From contig CAMZLH010000004.1 of the NCBI GenBank assembly GCA_947311565.1, forward strand, positions 1 to 35,010: DNA of 35,010 nucleotides, in the 5' to 3' direction. The notes beneath the pieces are model-generated. The model worked only from the letters and a program-made list of their open reading frames with translations. It was not told where the DNA came from and ran no database searches. This document shows positions 16,370 to 24,970 of this stretch, one piece after another (the first letter of the stretch is position 1; every line of letters begins with the position of its first letter). This DNA comes from an uncultured Nitratifractor sp. GTDB lineage: Bacteria; Campylobacterota; Campylobacteria; Campylobacterales; Sulfurovaceae. Position numbers and translations under genes: made by a program.

Positions 16370-16864
16370 TTAATCTATATCACAACTAGACATTTTATAC
16401 TCTGCTTTCTCTAACGTTGGTGCAAAATTCCAAGTTCCATCTGTACACTTTAGTGTAATTATATCATCTTCAACACCCACAAAATCACACTCAATTGTTT
16501 TATAGTATTCAATACTTACATGGTAATCTTTTATTATAAATTGCTCAAAAGATATATCTTGCTCTTTATTATTAATAATATTAGCACTTTTTTGTGCACC
16601 TGATTTATCAAAATAGTTACTAAACTTAGTTACATTTGGTTCGTATGGATATGGGTAAACTCTATATAATTTCTTATTTAGTAGTAAATTCTTAAGTTCT
16701 TTTGTTTTATCACTATCGCTACTATCTATTGCTTGAGAGTCATAAAACCTTTTATCAAGTTCTACTCCATCTATTGTTACAAATTCTTGATTACTAGCCA
16801 AATCACAACCCTCATACATAACTATTGACAATAATAATGCAGTAACTTTTATTACACCTTTCAT
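16370..16864 (-). CDS. Small exported protein of unknown function
   Basis: 164 residues with an N-terminal hydrophobic segment (residues 5-16) ending in YEGC. That is a poor lipobox because position -3 is Tyr, so it may be a lipoprotein (Cys20) or a periplasmic protein. The mature part is acidic and polar with no family I recognise; it contains SDSDKTKELKNLLLNKKLYRVY and ends in CTDGTWNF and SSCDID, with Cys pairs that could form disulfides. AAGGAG lies before the ATG, and TATAAT (16896-16891 on the minus strand) provides a good -10 box. It converges on the 437-residue lipoprotein gene with only 24 bases between stops. Confidence 0.6.
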   Translation of the reverse strand: MKGVIKVTALLLSIVMYEGCDLASNQEFVTIDGVELDKRFYDSQAIDSSDSDKTKELKNLLLNKKLYRVYPYPYEPNVTKFSNYFDKSGAQKSANIINNKEQDISFEQFIIKDYHVSIEYYKTIECDFVGVEDDIITLKCTDGTWNFAPTLEKAEYKMSSCDID

Positions 16865-16890
16865 AATGTCTCCTTTTTAAATATATGTTC

Positions 16891-16896
16891 ATTATA
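16891..16896 (-). promoter_or_regulatory. -10 box of the 164-residue exported protein gene
   Basis: Perfect TATAAT on the minus strand, 26 bases upstream of the start codon; no -35 box is visible. Confidence 0.45.
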
Positions 16897-17227
16897 TGGT
16901 ATTAATTCTTAAATATATATTAATCTATATCCATAAAATGGATAATCTATAAATATATCTCTAATTGCAGTTATTTTGATAAAAAAATGTAGACATTAAT
17001 TAGCTACTATTACTTAGAAACTAAATAGATAAAAATAGTAGTATATTAAAAAAACCAACTTCTTAGTTGCTAATCAATATTAAATAGTTATAAAATTATT
17101 TTAAAAAGTAATTGAGTAAAATTTAAATCTATAATCTTAAATTTTTAATAGTTTAACTTTACTCTATTGGGTAATATAGTATTGGATAGTTTATTAGCAA
17201 TAGTTTTATTTTGAATATTATATTAGA
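16897..17227. other. Non-coding gap downstream of livF
   Basis: AT-rich sequence between the livF stop and the promoter of the small exported protein. I see no open frame, no convincing terminator for the liv operon and no repeat. Confidence 0.4.
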
Positions 17228-17917
17228 CTAACCACCTAAATATTTAGCTCTAACATCATCATTTCCAATAAGTTCATCTGCCCTACCCCCTAACTCTATA
17301 GAGCCATTTTCTAATACATATCCATAATCTGCAATTTTCAAGGCTGCAAATGCATTTTGTTCTATTAGTAATATTGGTATCTCTTTTTTTAGTTCAGTTA
17401 CTATTTCGAAAACTTCACCAATTATCTTTGGAGCAAGCCCTAAACTTGGTTCATCTAACATTAACATTTTTGGCTTGCTCATTAAAGCTCGTCCTATTGC
17501 TAACATCTGCTGCTCACCACCACTTAAAGTTCCACCAAGCTGAGACTTTTTTTTCTTTAATCTTGGAAATTTATCATAAACTTCAGATTTAAAATTCTCG
17601 AAACCTTCATTATTAAAAGCACCCATTCTTAAATTCTCATCTACTGTTAAATTTATAAATATCTTTCTGCCCTCTGGAACAAGTGCTAAACCACTCTTTA
17701 TAATATTATGAGTTTTCACTCTAGATATATCTTTATTATTAAAAATTACTTTTCCACTTTTTTTAATAACATTTACAATAGAGTTAAGAGTAGATGTTTT
17801 TCCAGCACCATTAGCACCTATTAAAGTTACTAATTGGCCACTTTGAACATCTAAACTTATATCTCTCACTGCCGAAATAACTCCATAATTAACTTCTAAA
17901 TTCTCTACTCTAAGCAT
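17228..17917 (-). CDS. livF: Branched-chain amino acid ABC transporter ATPase LivF
   Basis: 229 residues. Walker A GANGAGKT (34-41), signature LSGGEQQMLAIGRAL, Walker B MLMLDEPSLGLAP and terminal LIEQNAFAALKIADYGYVLENG, all typical of LivF. Partner of LivG in powering branched-chain amino acid uptake. AGGAG lies nine bases before the ATG, inside the end of livG, with an eight-base overlap. Last gene of the liv operon. Confidence 0.95.
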   Translation of the reverse strand: MLRVENLEVNYGVISAVRDISLDVQSGQLVTLIGANGAGKTSTLNSIVNVIKKSGKVIFNNKDISRVKTHNIIKSGLALVPEGRKIFINLTVDENLRMGAFNNEGFENFKSEVYDKFPRLKKKKSQLGGTLSGGEQQMLAIGRALMSKPKMLMLDEPSLGLAPKIIGEVFEIVTELKKEIPILLIEQNAFAALKIADYGYVLENGSIELGGRADELIGNDDVRAKYLGG

Positions 17918-18680
17918 GGCTAAAGTCTCCTAAATATGCTGATACAACTTTTTTATCAACAATTGCATCAGCTGGTTTACCTTCAAATATTTTCTCTCCG
18001 TAATCAAGTACTGTTAGTTTATCACACATCTTATTTACAAACTTCATATCGTGTTCTATAAGTAAAACTGTTAAGTTAAATTTATCTTTTATTTTAAATA
18101 TAATATCAGCTAGATCACTTGTTTCATTCGAATTCATACCAGCTGCTGGCTCATCTAGAAGTAGTAAAGTTGGATTTGTTGCTAATGCTCTTGCTATTTC
18201 TACTTTTCTTTGAACACCATAGCTAAGATCAGTAGCTTTACTATCAGCAAATTCAGTTAATCCAAAAATTTCTAAAAGCTCTTTAGCTTTCTTATCTATA
18301 AACTTCTCTTGTTTAAAGTATCTAGGTAGTCTAAAAATAGCCTCTAAATAACTATATTTTGCTTGCGCATCAAAACCTATAAGGATGTTATCTAAAACAC
18401 TCATACTCTTAAAGAGTCTAATATTTTGAAAAGTTCTAGCTACTCCTTTGTAGACAATTTTATTGGGTTTTGTGCCAGTTATATTATTACTCTCAAGTAA
18501 AATTTTACCCTCAGTAGGGTATAAATTTCCTGTAATTATATTGAATATTGTAGTCTTTCCAGCACCATTTGGTCCTATAAGACCATATATCATACCTTTT
18601 TCAACCTCAAAACTTAGATTATCTATAGCAGTCACACCACCAAATTGCATAGTTACGCCATCTATTTTTAAAAAACTCAT
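17910..18680 (-). CDS. livG: Branched-chain amino acid ABC transporter ATPase LivG
   Basis: 256 residues. Walker A GPNGAGKT (36-43), VARTFQNIRLF Q loop, the family-specific signature LSYGVQRKVEIARAL in place of LSGGQ, Walker B LLLLDEPAAGMN and LIEHDMKFV with the switch His. LIEHDM and DEPAAGMN are LivG hallmarks that distinguish it from LivF. The start overlaps the livM stop by four bases. Confidence 0.95.
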   Translation of the reverse strand: MSFLKIDGVTMQFGGVTAIDNLSFEVEKGMIYGLIGPNGAGKTTIFNIITGNLYPTEGKILLESNNITGTKPNKIVYKGVARTFQNIRLFKSMSVLDNILIGFDAQAKYSYLEAIFRLPRYFKQEKFIDKKAKELLEIFGLTEFADSKATDLSYGVQRKVEIARALATNPTLLLLDEPAAGMNSNETSDLADIIFKIKDKFNLTVLLIEHDMKFVNKMCDKLTVLDYGEKIFEGKPADAIVDKKVVSAYLGDFSHA

Positions 18681-19690
18681 TTTTTACTCTTTTTAAAGAA
18701 ATCTAAAAGCTCTCTATCACCTAGTAAGCCTCTTCTTGCAAATAGCATTACTACTATTAATATAACTGAAAATATTACCATTCTCAGTCCCGGATGTGCT
18801 TCGTTACCTAAACCTAGAATATTTGGCTCATCTAAAAATCTAAGTGCTTCCATACCAACCATTACTAAAATTGTTGCAATGAGTGTCCCACTCATACTTC
18901 CAAGTCCACCAAGTACAACAATAATTAAGAGTTGGAATGTTAATAAGAAACTAAACTGATCTGGCGTAATTGTTGTAATTAAAACGGCTAAGAGTCCTCC
19001 ACCAATACCTTCAAAAAATGCACTAGTCATAAAAGCCAAAGTCTTAATTTTAAATGTATTTATACCCATAGCTGTCGCTGCATCTTCATCATCTCTAACA
19101 GATTTCATTGCTCTTCCATACTTAGAGTATATTATATTTAACATAACAATAAAGGTTATCAACAGTATTCCACCAACCCAATAAAAGTTGATGCTGCTAC
19201 TAATATCATTTAAACCCATAGCTCCATTTGTAAACTCTGGATTATTAATTGCAAATATTCTAATAATAAATCCAAAGCCAAGAGTTACTATTGCTAAATA
19301 GTCTCCCCTTACTCTAAATACAGGAAGTGATAACAACAAAGCAATTATAGTTGCAGCCACACCACCAACTAAAAGTGCAATTGCTAAAGAGCCAGTATGC
19401 ATACTAAGCACTATAGGAGATGGATCTACAAGTGCATACATATCTATTTTAGACTCTGTTGATAGTAGTAAAATAGCTGTAAAATAAGCTCCAATTGCAA
19501 CAAAGCCATTAGGTTCCAAAGAGAACTGTCCTGTAACTCCATTAATCAAGTTATAACTAAGTGCTAAAATAGCATATATTCCAATTGTATTTATCAAAAA
19601 CATTTTATAAGAGCCAAAAACATCTCCTGCAAAATAGATAAATGCAACTGCCACTGCTATAAATATACTATTTCTTACTAAACTGCCCAT
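18677..19690 (-). CDS. livM: Branched-chain amino acid ABC transporter permease LivM
   Basis: Inner-membrane permease with about eight or nine hydrophobic segments. YNLINGVTGQFSLEPNGFVAIGAY and VRGDYLAIVTLGFGFIIRI are typical LivM sequences, as is the coupling loop GRAMKSVRDDEDAATAMGIN. Two in-frame ATGs occur at 19696 and 19690; AGGAG abuts the first, so the second, six bases away, is preferred (337 residues). The N-terminal residues MGSLVRN lead straight into the first membrane helix. Follows livH with a gap of a few bases. Confidence 0.93.
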   Translation of the reverse strand: MGSLVRNSIFIAVAVAFIYFAGDVFGSYKMFLINTIGIYAILALSYNLINGVTGQFSLEPNGFVAIGAYFTAILLLSTESKIDMYALVDPSPIVLSMHTGSLAIALLVGGVAATIIALLLSLPVFRVRGDYLAIVTLGFGFIIRIFAINNPEFTNGAMGLNDISSSINFYWVGGILLITFIVMLNIIYSKYGRAMKSVRDDEDAATAMGINTFKIKTLAFMTSAFFEGIGGGLLAVLITTITPDQFSFLLTFQLLIIVVLGGLGSMSGTLIATILVMVGMEALRFLDEPNILGLGNEAHPGLRMVIFSVILIVVMLFARRGLLGDRELLDFFKKSKK

Positions 19691-19699
19691 CTGCATCTC

Positions 19700-20593
19700 C
19701 TAAAATCTTGATCGTTCTAAATCTTCACCCATAATTCCAGTTGGTCTAAATAGAAGAACCAAAATTAAGAAGAAGAATGCAAAGGCATCTTTATACCCAC
19801 CAAGTTCAGGGAACATTGCTACTACAAATATCTCTGTAAATCCTAAAATAAATCCACCTAAAACTGCTCCTGTAACACTACCAATTCCACCTAAAACAGC
19901 AGCAGCAAAAGCCTTTAATCCAACTATTATACCCATAAGTGGATCAATAGATGGATAGCTAACTGCATAGAATATACCTCCAATTGCTGCAAGCGAAGAG
20001 CCAATAATAAATACAATCATAATTATTCTATCTGCATCTACACCCATTAACTTAACTGTTGGTATATCAAATGCTAATGCCCTAATTGCCATACCATATT
20101 TAGTTTTGTATAGAATATATAGTATAAATGTCAATATCAATACAGTAACTATTGGAATTATTATTACTGATATGGGTAGGTATATCTCTCCTACATGAAA
20201 AACTTTAGTTAAATACTCAGGAGCATTAAATGCTTTAGGTGTAGCACCAAAAAGAACAATAAATAGATTCTCTAAAAAAAAGCTAATACCAATAGCTGTA
20301 ATTAAAAGTGATATTTTAGGTGCATCACGAAGTGGTTTATAAGCTATCTTATCTGTCATTACACCAATAAAAGCAGATCCAACAATTGCTAATAGCACAG
20401 ATAGCTCAAATGGTATTCCTGCACTATATCCAAATAGAGTCAAGAATGCACCTACCATCATAAAGTCACCATGTGCAAAGTTAATAAGTCGTAAAACTCC
20501 ATACACCATTGTATAACCAATAGCTATTAGAGCATACATACTACCTAAGCTAGCACCATTTACTAACTGTTGTAAAAAGATAGAAAAATCCAT
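19700..20593 (-). CDS. livH: Branched-chain amino acid ABC transporter permease LivH
   Basis: 297 residues with about eight membrane segments. GASLGSMYALIAIGYTMVYGVL followed by INFAHGDFMMVGAF is the classic LivH N-terminus. The EAA-type loop RALAFDIPTVKLMGVDADRI and the glycine-rich AAAVLGGIGSVTGAVLGGF follow. AGGGGG precedes the ATG. A 96-base gap with two hairpins separates it from livJ. Confidence 0.95.
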   Translation of the reverse strand: MDFSIFLQQLVNGASLGSMYALIAIGYTMVYGVLRLINFAHGDFMMVGAFLTLFGYSAGIPFELSVLLAIVGSAFIGVMTDKIAYKPLRDAPKISLLITAIGISFFLENLFIVLFGATPKAFNAPEYLTKVFHVGEIYLPISVIIIPIVTVLILTFILYILYKTKYGMAIRALAFDIPTVKLMGVDADRIIMIVFIIGSSLAAIGGIFYAVSYPSIDPLMGIIVGLKAFAAAVLGGIGSVTGAVLGGFILGFTEIFVVAMFPELGGYKDAFAFFFLILVLLFRPTGIMGEDLERSRF

Positions 20594-20606
20594 AAAATCC
20601 CCCTAA

Positions 20607-20658
20607 AGTAATCTTATATATATTATATCCAGATTAAACTAATATATATAAGATTACT
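20607..20658 (-). repeat. 19-bp perfect inverted repeat in the livJ-livH gap
   Basis: AGTAATCTTATATATATTA (20607-20625) and TAATATATATAAGATTACT (20640-20658) are perfect reverse complements with a 14-base loop. In the minus-strand transcript it lies just upstream of the livH ribosome site. Its upstream arm overlaps the hairpin at 20654-20685 by five bases. Confidence 0.75.
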
Positions 20659-20685
20659 CAAAGGTGCCAAAGCACCAATGAGTAA
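20654..20685 (-). terminator. Hairpin directly after livJ
   Basis: TTACTCA (20654-20660) pairs with TGAGTAA (20679-20685), and inside it GGTGC (20663-20667) pairs with GCACC (20672-20676) around a CAAA loop, with a symmetrical 2x2 internal mismatch. It begins four bases after the livJ stop and is followed in the transcript by TCTTATATAT. It is likely to act as a partial terminator or mRNA stabiliser. Confidence 0.65.
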
Positions 20686-20689
20686 CTAT

Positions 20690-21817
20690 TTATGGATTTA
20701 CAGTCGTTTTATATGCAAACTTTCCATCTTTTACTGCATTTACTACAGCTGATTTTACTGAGTCACCATCTTTATTGATAGTAATAACACCCGTAATACC
20801 TTTATAATCTTTTGTAGATCTTAAGTTAGTATTTATACACTCTTTATCGTCACTTTGCTTTTTATCTGCAATACACTTATTCATTGCAGCTATAATCATG
20901 CCATACGCATCAGCTGCAAGAGCACCCATTGAGTCTGCAGTTTTACCATTAAATTTCTTGTGATATGCTTCAACGTAAGCTTTTGCTTCTGCTGATGCTG
21001 CAGCTGCTTCATTAAAGTGATCTGTATACATAAAACCTTCTGTTGCTTTACCACCAATTTTAACAAGCTCTGGAAATCCAACACCATCAGCACCAATAAA
21101 TGGAGATTTAAGACCCATATTTCTTGCTTGTTTTGCTAAAAGTGCAGCCTCATTATAGTAACCAGTAAATGCAATAATATCAGGGTTAGCAGCTTTAATA
21201 CTTGCAACTTGTGCATTAAAATCTTTATCACCAGAGTTTATTAAAACAGTTTTTACAATTTTACCACCAGATGCTTCATAAGCTTTTTTGAAAGCTTTTG
21301 ATAATCCTACAGAGTAGTCTTGCTTAGCATCTGTTACAACAACTGCTGAATTTAATCTATTGTCTAGTGCATATTTAGCCATAACAGCACCTTGGAATGG
21401 ATCTATAAAACAAGCTCTTGTAACATATTTTTTACCCTTAGTAACTCTTGGGTTAGTAGATGCATGAGTGATCATAGGTGTTTTAGCTTTCTCTGCCACT
21501 GGTGCCATTGCCATAGAGTTAGAGCTAGCAACTTCACCTAAAATTACACTTACTTGATCTTTATCTAAAAGCTTTTTAACTGATGTAGCAGCCTCTACTT
21601 TATCACTTCTATCATCAACAATAATTAACTTTACACTATCACCATTGCTTAGTTTACTATTTTGTTCATGAGCAACTTCTAGTCCTTTTTTACTTGTCTC
21701 TCCAAATGCAGCAACTCCACCGGTAAGTGGTAAAACTACACCTATCTTAACCTCTTTAGCAAAGCTAATTCCACTCATTAATGCAGCAGCTGCCACAAAA
21801 CTTGTTAAACTTTTCAT
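20690..21817 (-). CDS. livJ: Branched-chain amino acid-binding protein LivJ/LivK
   Basis: 375 residues with a Sec signal peptide (MKSLTSFVAAAALMSGISFA). Type I periplasmic binding fold: VKIGVVLPLTGGVAAFGETSKKGLEVAHEQN, VILGEVASSNSMAMAPVAEK, PMITHASTNPRVT, then DAKQDYSVGLSKAFKKAY and AFTGYYNEAALLAKQAR. These are the conserved ligand-pocket regions of leucine/isoleucine/valine-binding proteins; related proteins bind other amides or amino acids, so exact substrate is not certain. First gene of the liv operon; GATAAT (21858-21853) is a possible -10 box and AAGGAG precedes the ATG. Confidence 0.92.
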   Translation of the reverse strand: MKSLTSFVAAAALMSGISFAKEVKIGVVLPLTGGVAAFGETSKKGLEVAHEQNSKLSNGDSVKLIIVDDRSDKVEAATSVKKLLDKDQVSVILGEVASSNSMAMAPVAEKAKTPMITHASTNPRVTKGKKYVTRACFIDPFQGAVMAKYALDNRLNSAVVVTDAKQDYSVGLSKAFKKAYEASGGKIVKTVLINSGDKDFNAQVASIKAANPDIIAFTGYYNEAALLAKQARNMGLKSPFIGADGVGFPELVKIGGKATEGFMYTDHFNEAAAASAEAKAYVEAYHKKFNGKTADSMGALAADAYGMIIAAMNKCIADKKQSDDKECINTNLRSTKDYKGITGVITINKDGDSVKSAVVNAVKDGKFAYKTTVNP

Positions 21818-22285
21818 TAATTCTCCTTAAATAATTAGTTTGTACAGGAATTATTATCTCTAAGTTAACTTAAAATTTATTTAAAAAATTTATTTAAATC
21901 TATTATCTTAATAGTGGAGAGAGTCAATATAATTTATAATTAGATATTTACTAAATAGATTTATCATGTCCAATCTTCTACTACTTTTTTTTAGAAAATA
22001 GAATAAAATAGTTAATATAACTATTATAATAGTTAATATAACCTCCTATTTAGCTACTAAATTGATATTTATTAATCAGTTTAACACTATATCTTTAGAG
22101 CTTTAGGTTAATAAATAAAAAGATATTAATTTACCTATTTTATTCCATTTTATAGATATTTTAATGAAAAATAATTTCAAATATATGTATCTTTTTGTAA
22201 CATTTTATGATATTGAGAGTCAAAGAGTAGAACTTAAGTTGAAGGGTGCAAGATCTATTAAATCTTAATCACCTATTCTATTATA
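21818..22285. other. Regulatory gap upstream of livJ with a 21-bp-spaced direct repeat
   Basis: About 470 bp without a gene. Two identical 14-mers, ATAGTTAATATAAC, start at 22008 and 22029, that is 21 bp (two helical turns) apart, about 200 bp upstream of livJ. A GATAAT -10 candidate lies at 21853-21858. The rest is AT-rich, with small hairpins such as AAGAT/ATCTT near 22250 at the 3' end of the DsbC-like gene. Confidence 0.45.
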
Positions 22286-23062
22286 CTATTTATTACTATT
22301 TTTGGTATCTTTTTTAGCAGATAGTTTTCTTTCGTTTTTTAAAAGAGTTCCCCAATTTATTTTATTAAAATTTTTATCAAAAATTGTTGGTGTACCCCTA
22401 ACTTGCATTAACCTTACTGCTTGACGACCTCTATTTAAAATTTTATTACTCTCTGGAGTATATATTTTACCTTTGTACTCTAAGTACTCTTTAGAGTCAT
22501 GAATCATTAATTTCTCTAAACGCTCATATCTCTCTTTGTCTGTTTTAGCATCTAGTACCCAAGCAGTCATTGCTGGTGCTTTTTTATGAAATCTTAATGG
22601 ATAAAGAATTATATGAATCTTGTATCTACTTAATAATCCCTGAGATAACTTATCAAATTTTCTACAATATGGGCATTCAGGATCTGTAAAAATATATAGA
22701 TCTTCACCCTCTCCGTAGCTAAAAGAGATACCATTTGTTAAGGCTTTTTTTAAATTTTCAACTCTTTTTGGAGACTTAATAAAAACAGACTTAACACCAC
22801 TCTTATCGTACCTACTACCTTTATAAATTGTTCCTGTTTTTTTATCTACATAGCAATTTATACTTTTACCTTTATATTGTAAGTCTAAAAAATAGGTATC
22901 ACCTTCATCTATTCCTTCTATAATTCTTGTATATGTGTTAGATAAAATTTTAGATGATTTTGATAGCTCTCTTATCTCTTGATCGGTTAGATATTTGATT
23001 TTTGCAAATAATTGGTTAAACACCAAAGCCGCTAATATTGTAATAATATAGATAAACTTCAT
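22286..23062 (-). CDS. DsbC/DsbG-like periplasmic thiol-disulfide isomerase
   Basis: 258 residues: a signal peptide (to about residue 20, QLFA), an N-terminal domain of about 90 residues that probably dimerises, and a thioredoxin fold starting near LYIFTDPECPYCRKF. The active-site pair is Cys130-Pro-Tyr-Cys133 and the cis-proline loop is RGTPTIF (Pro225), both as in DsbC/DsbG. FHKKAPAMTAWVLDA fits the helical insert of the family. The lone Cys70 is in the N-terminal domain. The lysine-rich C-terminal tail (KKDTKNSNK) is unusual. It probably repairs wrongly paired disulfides in exported proteins. It lies downstream of tolA but is separated by about 200 bp and a terminator-like hairpin, so it is probably its own unit. 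Confidence 0.85.
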   Translation of the reverse strand: MKFIYIITILAALVFNQLFAKIKYLTDQEIRELSKSSKILSNTYTRIIEGIDEGDTYFLDLQYKGKSINCYVDKKTGTIYKGSRYDKSGVKSVFIKSPKRVENLKKALTNGISFSYGEGEDLYIFTDPECPYCRKFDKLSQGLLSRYKIHIILYPLRFHKKAPAMTAWVLDAKTDKERYERLEKLMIHDSKEYLEYKGKIYTPESNKILNRGRQAVRLMQVRGTPTIFDKNFNKINWGTLLKNERKLSAKKDTKNSNK

Positions 23063-23233
23063 TAATAATCCTTCTTTAATATTGATATTATTAGTATTAA
23101 CTATTTAATATAAAATATATTTAAGTCCATATATTGAATATTATAGTTAGTATATAAGTAAAATAGACTAAGTAAATTATAACTTATTTATCTTAATAAA
23201 AGAGAATAAAATATCTGAAGATATTATAATTGA

Positions 23234-23259
23234 ACCCTCTTCTATAAAAATTAGAGGGT
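23234..23259 (-). terminator. Terminator-like hairpin after tolA
   Basis: ACCCTCT (23234-23240) and AGAGGGT (23253-23259) form a perfect 7-bp stem with a 12-base loop, just after the tolA stop on the minus strand. It is the first GC-rich hairpin after the fmt-to-tolA gene run and is the likely operon end; the U tract is weak. Confidence 0.6.
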
Positions 23260-23265
23260 CTATAT

Positions 23266-24021
23266 TTAATTTGCAATAAACTCAACTACTATATTATATG
23301 GTTTTGGGCTAGAGTGTGAACCAAAACCAAATTTTTTTAGTTGCTCCAAATATCTCTGCAGTGCTCTATTAAATTCTGGATTAAGAGAGTGTGATACTAT
23401 TTTATATTTAAAGAGTCCTGTAGAGTAAACCGTAAGCTTAACCCTAACCCTCTCACCTGCAAAATTACTCTGTGCTGGCCACCCTTTTAGAGTATTTTGT
23501 ATCTTCGCAAAGTAACTATTTACTATACCTCTATTTTTGTTAACTCTCTTAAGGCTTTTGCCACTATTTCCTTTAGGTCTAGATGAACTATCTTTATCAT
23601 CGGATATATTTTTTGGTAAGTTTTTAAATAAAGAGTTTGTATTGACTTTTTTAGGTTTTTGACTTTTACTTTTTTTTACTTTAGTTTTTACAGGTTTTTT
23701 TACAGATTTTTTATGACTCTTATGCTTTATATTTCTAACTTTTTTAATAACTTTCTTTTTTTTAGGTTTGCTTACCTTTTTAATAACTGCTTTTTTAGGC
23801 TTTTTATTACTTTTAACGCTCTTTTTTTTATTTATAGTTTTATAACTTTTACTACTTTGTGGTGAACCTAAAGAGACCTCTATTGTTTCACTCTTTTTTT
23901 CTGTAAAATTTTTTGCTATCTCTTTGTTAGGTGAGTATAAGGCAATAGAGAATATAGAAACTATAATTATAAGATAGATTAATATAGATGAAGCAAGTGC
24001 CTCTAACTTTAACCTACTCAT
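23266..24021 (-). CDS. tolA: TolA/TonB-type energy-transducing protein
   Basis: 251 residues: one N-terminal membrane helix (about 9-28), a very lysine-rich extended region (about 45-130, many KK-V-K repeats) that would cross the periplasm, and a C-terminal globular domain (about 165-251) with YFAKIQNTLKGWPAQSNFAGERV, VYSTGLFKYKIVSHS, EFNRALQRYLEQLKKFGF and NIVVEFIAN. The domain resembles TolA domain III of Campylobacterota. It couples the proton motive force through TolQR to the outer membrane during envelope constriction. Start overlaps the tolR stop. A TonB role in iron uptake is the alternative; the position behind the atp genes favours TolA. Confidence 0.82.
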   Translation of the reverse strand: MSRLKLEALASSILIYLIIIVSIFSIALYSPNKEIAKNFTEKKSETIEVSLGSPQSSKSYKTINKKKSVKSNKKPKKAVIKKVSKPKKKKVIKKVRNIKHKSHKKSVKKPVKTKVKKSKSQKPKKVNTNSLFKNLPKNISDDKDSSSRPKGNSGKSLKRVNKNRGIVNSYFAKIQNTLKGWPAQSNFAGERVRVKLTVYSTGLFKYKIVSHSLNPEFNRALQRYLEQLKKFGFGSHSSPKPYNIVVEFIAN

Positions 24022-24401
24022 TCTGTAATTAAAGAGACTTTATTAAACCCAACATCTTTGACACTCTTTAGTAGAAAGATAACATCACCATAAGCTAGAG
24101 ATTTATCTGCTCTAATAAAGACTGTCGTTGTAGGCTTAAAATTTTTAGATTTTAACATAAAAGAGTCTCTAAAATTAGTTAGCGTAAATCTATCTTTACC
24201 AAAATAGATATTTTTATTAGCATCCATCCGAATAGTAACAGTTGACTCTTTCTCTACCTCTTTACTCTTTGTACCTTGAGGTAGATCTATCTTCTCTTCA
24301 TATGTCATTGTTGGGGCTGTAACCATTAATATAGCCATTAAAACTAACATTACATCAACAAATGGTGTTATATTTAAATCTGGTTCATCATCCCAATTCA
24401 C
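24018..24401 (-). CDS. tolR: TolR/ExbD-type proton-channel subunit
   Basis: 127 residues with one N-terminal membrane helix preceded by DLNITPFVDVMLVLMAILMV; Asp16 is the conserved membrane Asp essential for proton-driven motion. The short periplasmic domain ends with VFIRADKSLAYGDVIFLLKSVKDVGFNKVSLITE, typical of the ExbD/TolR family. Partner of the TolQ-like protein immediately upstream (two-base gap) and of TolA downstream. Confidence 0.9.
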   Translation of the reverse strand: MNWDDEPDLNITPFVDVMLVLMAILMVTAPTMTYEEKIDLPQGTKSKEVEKESTVTIRMDANKNIYFGKDRFTLTNFRDSFMLKSKNFKPTTTVFIRADKSLAYGDVIFLLKSVKDVGFNKVSLITE

Positions 24402-24403
24402 TA

Positions 24404-24967
24404 TTAACTCCTACTAGCTAATATCTCAGCTGAAGACTCTAATGTAGAGTTTAGCTCATAGACTTTTCTCTTCAGTAAAAGGTTAAATGAGTAAGCAAAT
24501 ATAGCAACAAAAATACCTACTGCAGTTGCAATAAGTGCTTCACTTATAGCAGGAGCAACAATTGATAATGAAGCACTCTTTAAATTACCAAGTTTACCAA
24601 AAGCTTCTAAAATCCCAATAACTGTACCAAAAAGACCTATAAAAGGAGAGGTAGATGCCATAATACTAAGTTGTGTAAGCCCCTTTGTTGATACACGAAT
24701 TGTATCACTTATAGCAGCCTTAAAAACTTTATCTAAACTACCTTCATTTCTACTAACATAACCATAAAGTATAGATGATGCATCTGGATTGGACTCTTTA
24801 GATCTATAGAGTGATGATAGTGCATTTTGTTCAACTTTTAATCTTTTAGATATAGATTTATATCGGTAGATAAATATAGAAAGTGTAGATATAAAATAGA
24901 AAGATAGTGTCCCTATAACTAAGTAAGTTATAAAGCCACTCTGTGCAAAATAGTCAGAAATAGACAT
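24404..24967 (-). CDS. tolQ: TolQ/ExbB-type proton-channel subunit
   Basis: 187 residues with three membrane segments (about 13-34, 102-122 and 137-160). [23 protein letters not shown] and [25 protein letters not shown] are the family's conserved pore helices, including the Thr residues lining the channel. It forms the stator with TolR. Starts three bases after atpC, so it is read in the ATP synthase transcript. Confidence 0.9.
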   Translation of the reverse strand: MSISDYFAQSGFITYLVIGTLSFYFISTLSIFIYRYKSISKRLKVEQNALSSLYRSKESNPDASSILYGYVSRNEGSLDKVFKAAISDTIRVSTKGLTQLSIMASTSPFIGLFGTVIGILEAFGKLGNLKSASLSIVAPAISEALIATAVGIFVAIFAYSFNLLLKRKVYELNSTLESSAEILASRS

Positions 24968-24970
24968 AAT

